Positions 13,485-15,114 of a stretch of DNA of 15,114 nucleotides are shown piece after piece. Source of the stretch: an uncultured Bacilli bacterium (GTDB lineage: Bacteria; Bacillota_I; Bacilli_A; RF39; UBA660); contig CAKOKM010000029.1 in NCBI GenBank assembly GCA_934091015.1, positions 1 through 15,114 on the forward strand. Reading direction: 5' to 3'. A program made the position numbers and the translations under genes. Below the pieces are notes generated by a model. It was not told the DNA's origin and made no database searches. It saw nothing but the letters and a program-made list of their open reading frames with translations. Numbering within the stretch: position 1 is the first letter of the stretch; every line of letters starts with the position of its first letter.

Positions 13485-14426
13485 GTGATTAAAAAACAAG
13501 ATAATAATAAAATATTAATTATTTCTCATATAGCTGACTCTGATGGTATGGGAAGTGTAATATTAGGAATTAAATATTTTAAAAATGTTGATTATATACT
13601 TTGTGAAGCGAGTGATTTAGAATGTTTGCTTAAGGAAGATTTTAGTAATTATGAGCAAATATTTATTTGTGATTTACCTTTTTATGAAGAAACTATTAAT
13701 GTTATTGAAAATAATAATTATTTAAAGGAACATTTGAAACATTTTGATCATCATGAATCTAGTGTAAGTGATAATGGTCATTCTTTTGTAAATGAGGTTA
13801 TTAGTATTGATGGTTTGACAGTATCGGCAACTTATTTGTTTTATCAGTATTTAAAATCTTTGAGTGATAAATTAAATAAGAGATTTTACGAAGAATTTGT
13901 AGAAGGTGTAAGAGCGTATGATGTTTGGGATAAAAATGGTGATTTTGAATTAGGAAAGAAAATTACTAGTGTATTTACATTAATGGAACCAATTAGTTTT
14001 ATAAATTATATTTGTTCTTTGGATGATAGTAATGAATTTAGGATAACTAAAGAAATAGATGATTTAATTTTATCTAATGAAAAAAAGATGAATGATTATT
14101 TTGAAAAATCTTATGCAAAAATAGTTATAACTGATTATAAAGGTTACAACATGGCTGTTACTATAAATGAACAATATAGATCTTTATTAGGTAATTATAT
14201 ATGTAATAAGAATAAAGATATTGATTTTGTTTTAATAATTAATTTCGAGAGATTAAGTTGCTCTTTAAGATGTGAAAAAGATAGTATTGATGTTTCAAAA
14301 ATTGCTAGAGAATTTCATCATAATGGTGGAGGACATATAAAAGCTTCTGGTTTTACATTAGATAGTGAGTCTATTCCAAAAGTTAAAAAATATATAGATT
14401 TATATTTAAATAATATATGTAAGTAA
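13485..14426 (+). CDS. DHH/DHHA1-family phosphoesterase
   Basis: The 313-residue protein has the DHH catalytic core: His15, Asp18 and Asp20 in SHIADSDGMGS, Asp63 in ICDLP, and Asp88-His89-His90 in FDHHES, which bind manganese. The C-terminal DHHA1 domain ends with the substrate-binding motif HHNGGGHIKASGF (Gly281-His284). This family includes oligoribonucleases/pAp phosphatases (NrnA) and cyclic-di-AMP phosphodiesterases, all cytoplasmic. No PAS or GGDEF domain is attached, so it is closer in layout to NrnA, although HxxDxDG differs from the usual HxxPDxDA. The start is GTG at 13485, set by AGAAGG at 13473-13478, which overlaps the stop of the zinc-ribbon gene. The exact substrate is open. 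Confidence 0.85.
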   Translation: MIKKQDNNKILIISHIADSDGMGSVILGIKYFKNVDYILCEASDLECLLKEDFSNYEQIFICDLPFYEETINVIENNNYLKEHLKHFDHHESSVSDNGHSFVNEVISIDGLTVSATYLFYQYLKSLSDKLNKRFYEEFVEGVRAYDVWDKNGDFELGKKITSVFTLMEPISFINYICSLDDSNEFRITKEIDDLILSNEKKMNDYFEKSYAKIVITDYKGYNMAVTINEQYRSLLGNYICNKNKDIDFVLIINFERLSCSLRCEKDSIDVSKIAREFHHNGGGHIKASGFTLDSESIPKVKKYIDLYLNNICK

Positions 14427-14453
14427 GTTTTAATGGTTTAACTTGCTTTTTTT
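14421..14453 (+). terminator. Intrinsic terminator after the DHH gene
   Basis: AAGTAAGTT (14421-14429) pairs with AACTTGCTT (14440-14448, one G-U pair) around a 10-nt loop, and eight Ts run from 14446. The stem includes the stop codon of the DHH gene. Confidence 0.75.
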
Positions 14454-14496
14454 AATGAATAAATGATATTATAACAGTCATATTGGAGTTGATTGT

Positions 14497-15114
14497 ATGA
14501 GTATATATAGTTATTATTATGAGTATTTTGGTCAAGAAATAGATATTGCTCTTAGTGAACTTAGTTCATCAGAATATAGAACTTTAAATCATATTTTTGA
14601 AAATGGGAAAATTAATAATGCAAAATTTAAACAAGATAGAGGATGTGCTGAAGATAGTGTTATTTTAAAATTTACTAGAATACTTGAAAAAAATAGAAAA
14701 AATGGAATAATGTCATTTAATGAATTAACTTCAACAATAATGACTTTAATTAATATGGGAAAATGCAATAAAGAAATATGTAAAGAGTTAAATATCGATT
14801 ATAAAACTTTATATTATGAACTTAAAAAAGTTAAAAATTTTAATAGGGATTTTAATAGAAAATATAATATTGATGGTAGTATGGTTGGACAAGATAGTAA
14901 AAATAAACAAAATAATGTATTAAGTATTGGAAATTTTAATGAATTAAAAATATTAGTTATATCTGATTTACATTTTGGTAATAGTTTAGAAAACATTGAT
15001 GCTGTTAATAGAGCATTTAATTATGCTAAAGGTAGAGGAATAAATATTATAATTTTGTCTATATTGTCAATGGTTAAAATGAACTCGCTTTGCTCGCCAT
15101 TGACAATAACTAGA
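14497..15114 (+). CDS. Metallophosphoesterase with N-terminal helix-turn-helix region, disrupted or partial
   Basis: The reading frame opens at ATG 14497 (GGAG about 8 nt upstream) and is still open at the window edge, 206 codons in. Residues about 73-115 look like a helix-turn-helix (MGKCNKEICKELNIDYKTLY), suggesting DNA or RNA binding. From about residue 150 comes a calcineurin-like phosphoesterase start, LVISDLHFG, with metal ligands Asp157 and His159, then a helix and the strand GINIIILS. The family normally continues with GDxxD, but after Ser188 (near 15061) the sequence becomes unrelated, with higher GC and a hairpin. Either an element has inserted or the assembly joins unrelated DNA there. 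A possible promoter TTGCTT/TATTAT (14443-14472, 18-nt spacer) overlaps the preceding terminator. Confidence 0.65.
   Translation, partial: MSIYSYYYEYFGQEIDIALSELSSSEYRTLNHIFENGKINNAKFKQDRGCAEDSVILKFTRILEKNRKNGIMSFNELTSTIMTLINMGKCNKEICKELNIDYKTLYYELKKVKNFNRDFNRKYNIDGSMVGQDSKNKQNNVLSIGNFNELKILVISDLHFGNSLENIDAVNRAFNYAKGRGINIIILSILSMVKMNSLCSPLTITR
15062..15108. repeat. 12-bp inverted repeat at the window edge
   Basis: TATTGTCAATGG (15062-15073) and CCATTGACAATA (15097-15108) are perfect reverse complements around a 23-nt, comparatively GC-rich loop. Both arms carry TTGACA pointing outward, a consensus -35 box. It sits exactly where the metallophosphoesterase reading departs from its family. Confidence 0.75.

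Overview
The window comes from a very AT-rich, low-GC Gram-positive-type bacterium. AGGAGG-like ribosome binding sites, some GTG starts, CCA-encoding tRNA genes and the protein families fit an uncultured gut Bacilli/Mollicutes-related lineage (RF39- or Erysipelotrichales-like); this placement is inference. Trp is encoded by TGG throughout. The only TGA stop ends the DUF6273 gene and is followed at once by TAA.

Left part (1-4470): the 5' end of an NMT1/SsuA-like ABC transporter substrate-binding protein reads leftward. Two surface-type genes read rightward: a single-pass membrane protein of unknown function, and a 1072-residue protein with a type IV prepilin-like N-terminus followed by about five and a half two-module, cysteine-patterned repeats. 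A 21-bp bidirectional hairpin separates this gene from a convergent Crp/Fnr-family regulator.

Nucleotide-metabolism block (4464-8332): the regulator gene is divergent from an nrdD-nrdG-dut operon (class III anaerobic ribonucleotide reductase, its radical-SAM activase, and dUTPase). A 16-bp palindrome in the 115-bp divergent gap sits at the class II activator position (-41.5) for nrdD and over the -35 box of the regulator's own predicted promoter. This suggests activation of the operon together with autorepression.

Variable surface gene (8341-9935): a 17-bp inverted repeat carrying outward TTGACG, a G7 tract inside the promoter spacer and a second palindrome precede a membrane-anchored DUF6273 protein. 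Its last 40 codons are GC-rich and almost entirely NNY codons, which looks like the variable region of a diversity-generating retroelement (DGR). No reverse transcriptase is in the window.

tRNA block (9948-11155): six tRNA genes on the minus strand (Leu, Val, Thr, Tyr, Gln, Lys) and five on the plus strand (Ser, fMet, Asp, Phe, Pro) diverge from a roughly 230-bp gap with a good promoter for each direction.

Right part (11243-15114): an M23 peptidase with an SH3-like tail and no signal peptide; an operon of a family-4 glycosyltransferase, a small zinc-ribbon protein and a DHH phosphoesterase; and a metallophosphoesterase gene whose sequence departs from the family near 15061, just before its expected GD motif, at a hairpin-forming segment that runs to the window edge. 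No stretch longer than about 300 bases lacks a gene.
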